Origin: Kingella denitrificans ATCC 33394
Lineage (GTDB): Bacteria > Pseudomonadota > Gammaproteobacteria > Burkholderiales > Neisseriaceae
Length of the DNA stretch: 39,521 nucleotides
Assembly: GCF_000190695.1 (NCBI RefSeq)
Contig: NZ_GL870929.1
Location: forward strand, 669,940 to 709,460
Direction of reading: 5' to 3'
Shown one piece after another: positions 39,520 to 39,521 of the stretch; the first letter of the stretch is position 1, and the number at the start of each line of letters is the position of its first letter. A program made the position numbers and the translations under genes. Under the pieces are notes generated by a model. The model saw only the letters and a program-made list of their open reading frames with translations, did no database searches and was not told where the DNA came from.

Positions 39520-39521
39520 GA

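Noticed and set aside
1..39521. CRISPR array made of the recurrent GCAGCCTGCA motif
   Set aside because: Copies are short, in both orientations, irregularly spaced, and inside genes; this is an uptake sequence pattern.

Overview
The window reads as ordinary chromosome of a Neisseriaceae bacterium (Betaproteobacteria). It is crowded with one 10-12 bp motif, (A)AGCAGCCTGCA and its reverse complement TGCAGGCTGCTT. This matches, from memory, the 'king3' dialect of the neisserial DNA uptake sequence (DUS), which points to Kingella or a close relative rather than Neisseria proper. A second, rarer form ending in CTGAA is mixed in. Three 106-bp Correia-type repeats and the order kdsC-lptC-lptA-lptB-rpoN-hpf also fit this family. 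Coding density is high and most genes are recognisable housekeeping genes.

Layout. (1) 1-3300: thyA, a DIP1984-family gene, then an AT-rich island. The island holds a truncated Rhs 'tip' carrying a NucA/NucB-type nuclease toxin with a frameshift, and an acidic neighbour that is probably its immunity gene. Similar repeat blocks flank it. (2) 3300-7500, minus strand: sanA-like, gshB, a PspC protein, a small membrane protein, kptA, DUF2322, upp. (3) 7600-16500, plus strand: membrane protein, type I asparaginase, DUF2185, ribH-nusB, membrane protein, argC, lauroyl acyltransferase, a CcoI-like copper ATPase whose last codons and stop lie in a Correia element, a membrane-protein gene split by an in-frame TGA, and a lipoprotein. 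(4) 16800-22300, minus strand: DUF808, nitronate monooxygenase, rdgB, hpnD, an RsmB/NOP methyltransferase. (5) 22340-28060, plus strand: gph-DUF2868-hpnE joined by ATGA overlaps, then recN-trpF, also overlapping. (6) 28130-32700, minus strand: rpoH, sixA, tadA with an extra N-terminal domain, infC-rpmI-rplT, kdsB and a Trm112-like gene. (7) 32800-39451, plus strand: kdsC-lptC-lptA-lptB, rpoN, hpf, yicC, a candidate small RNA, and pheA.

How the genes work together. kdsB, kdsC, lptA/B/C and the acyltransferase serve lipopolysaccharide synthesis and export. hpnD and hpnE are two of the three HpnCDE steps from farnesyl diphosphate to squalene. infC-rpmI-rplT, hpf, tadA, kptA, Trm112 and the RsmB-like enzyme act on ribosomes and RNA. 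rpoH and rpoN are two alternative sigma factors. Inverted pairs of the uptake motif form most of the intergenic hairpins and probably double as terminators.

Most worth a second look: the frameshifted Rhs-NucA/NucB cassette with its repeats, the transcribed-looking structured region before pheA, the Correia copy that ends the copper ATPase, the nonsense-split membrane gene, the intact rpoN, and the TfoX_C-like/TadA fusion. I saw no CRISPR array, complete insertion sequence, prophage, rRNA gene or intact tRNA gene.
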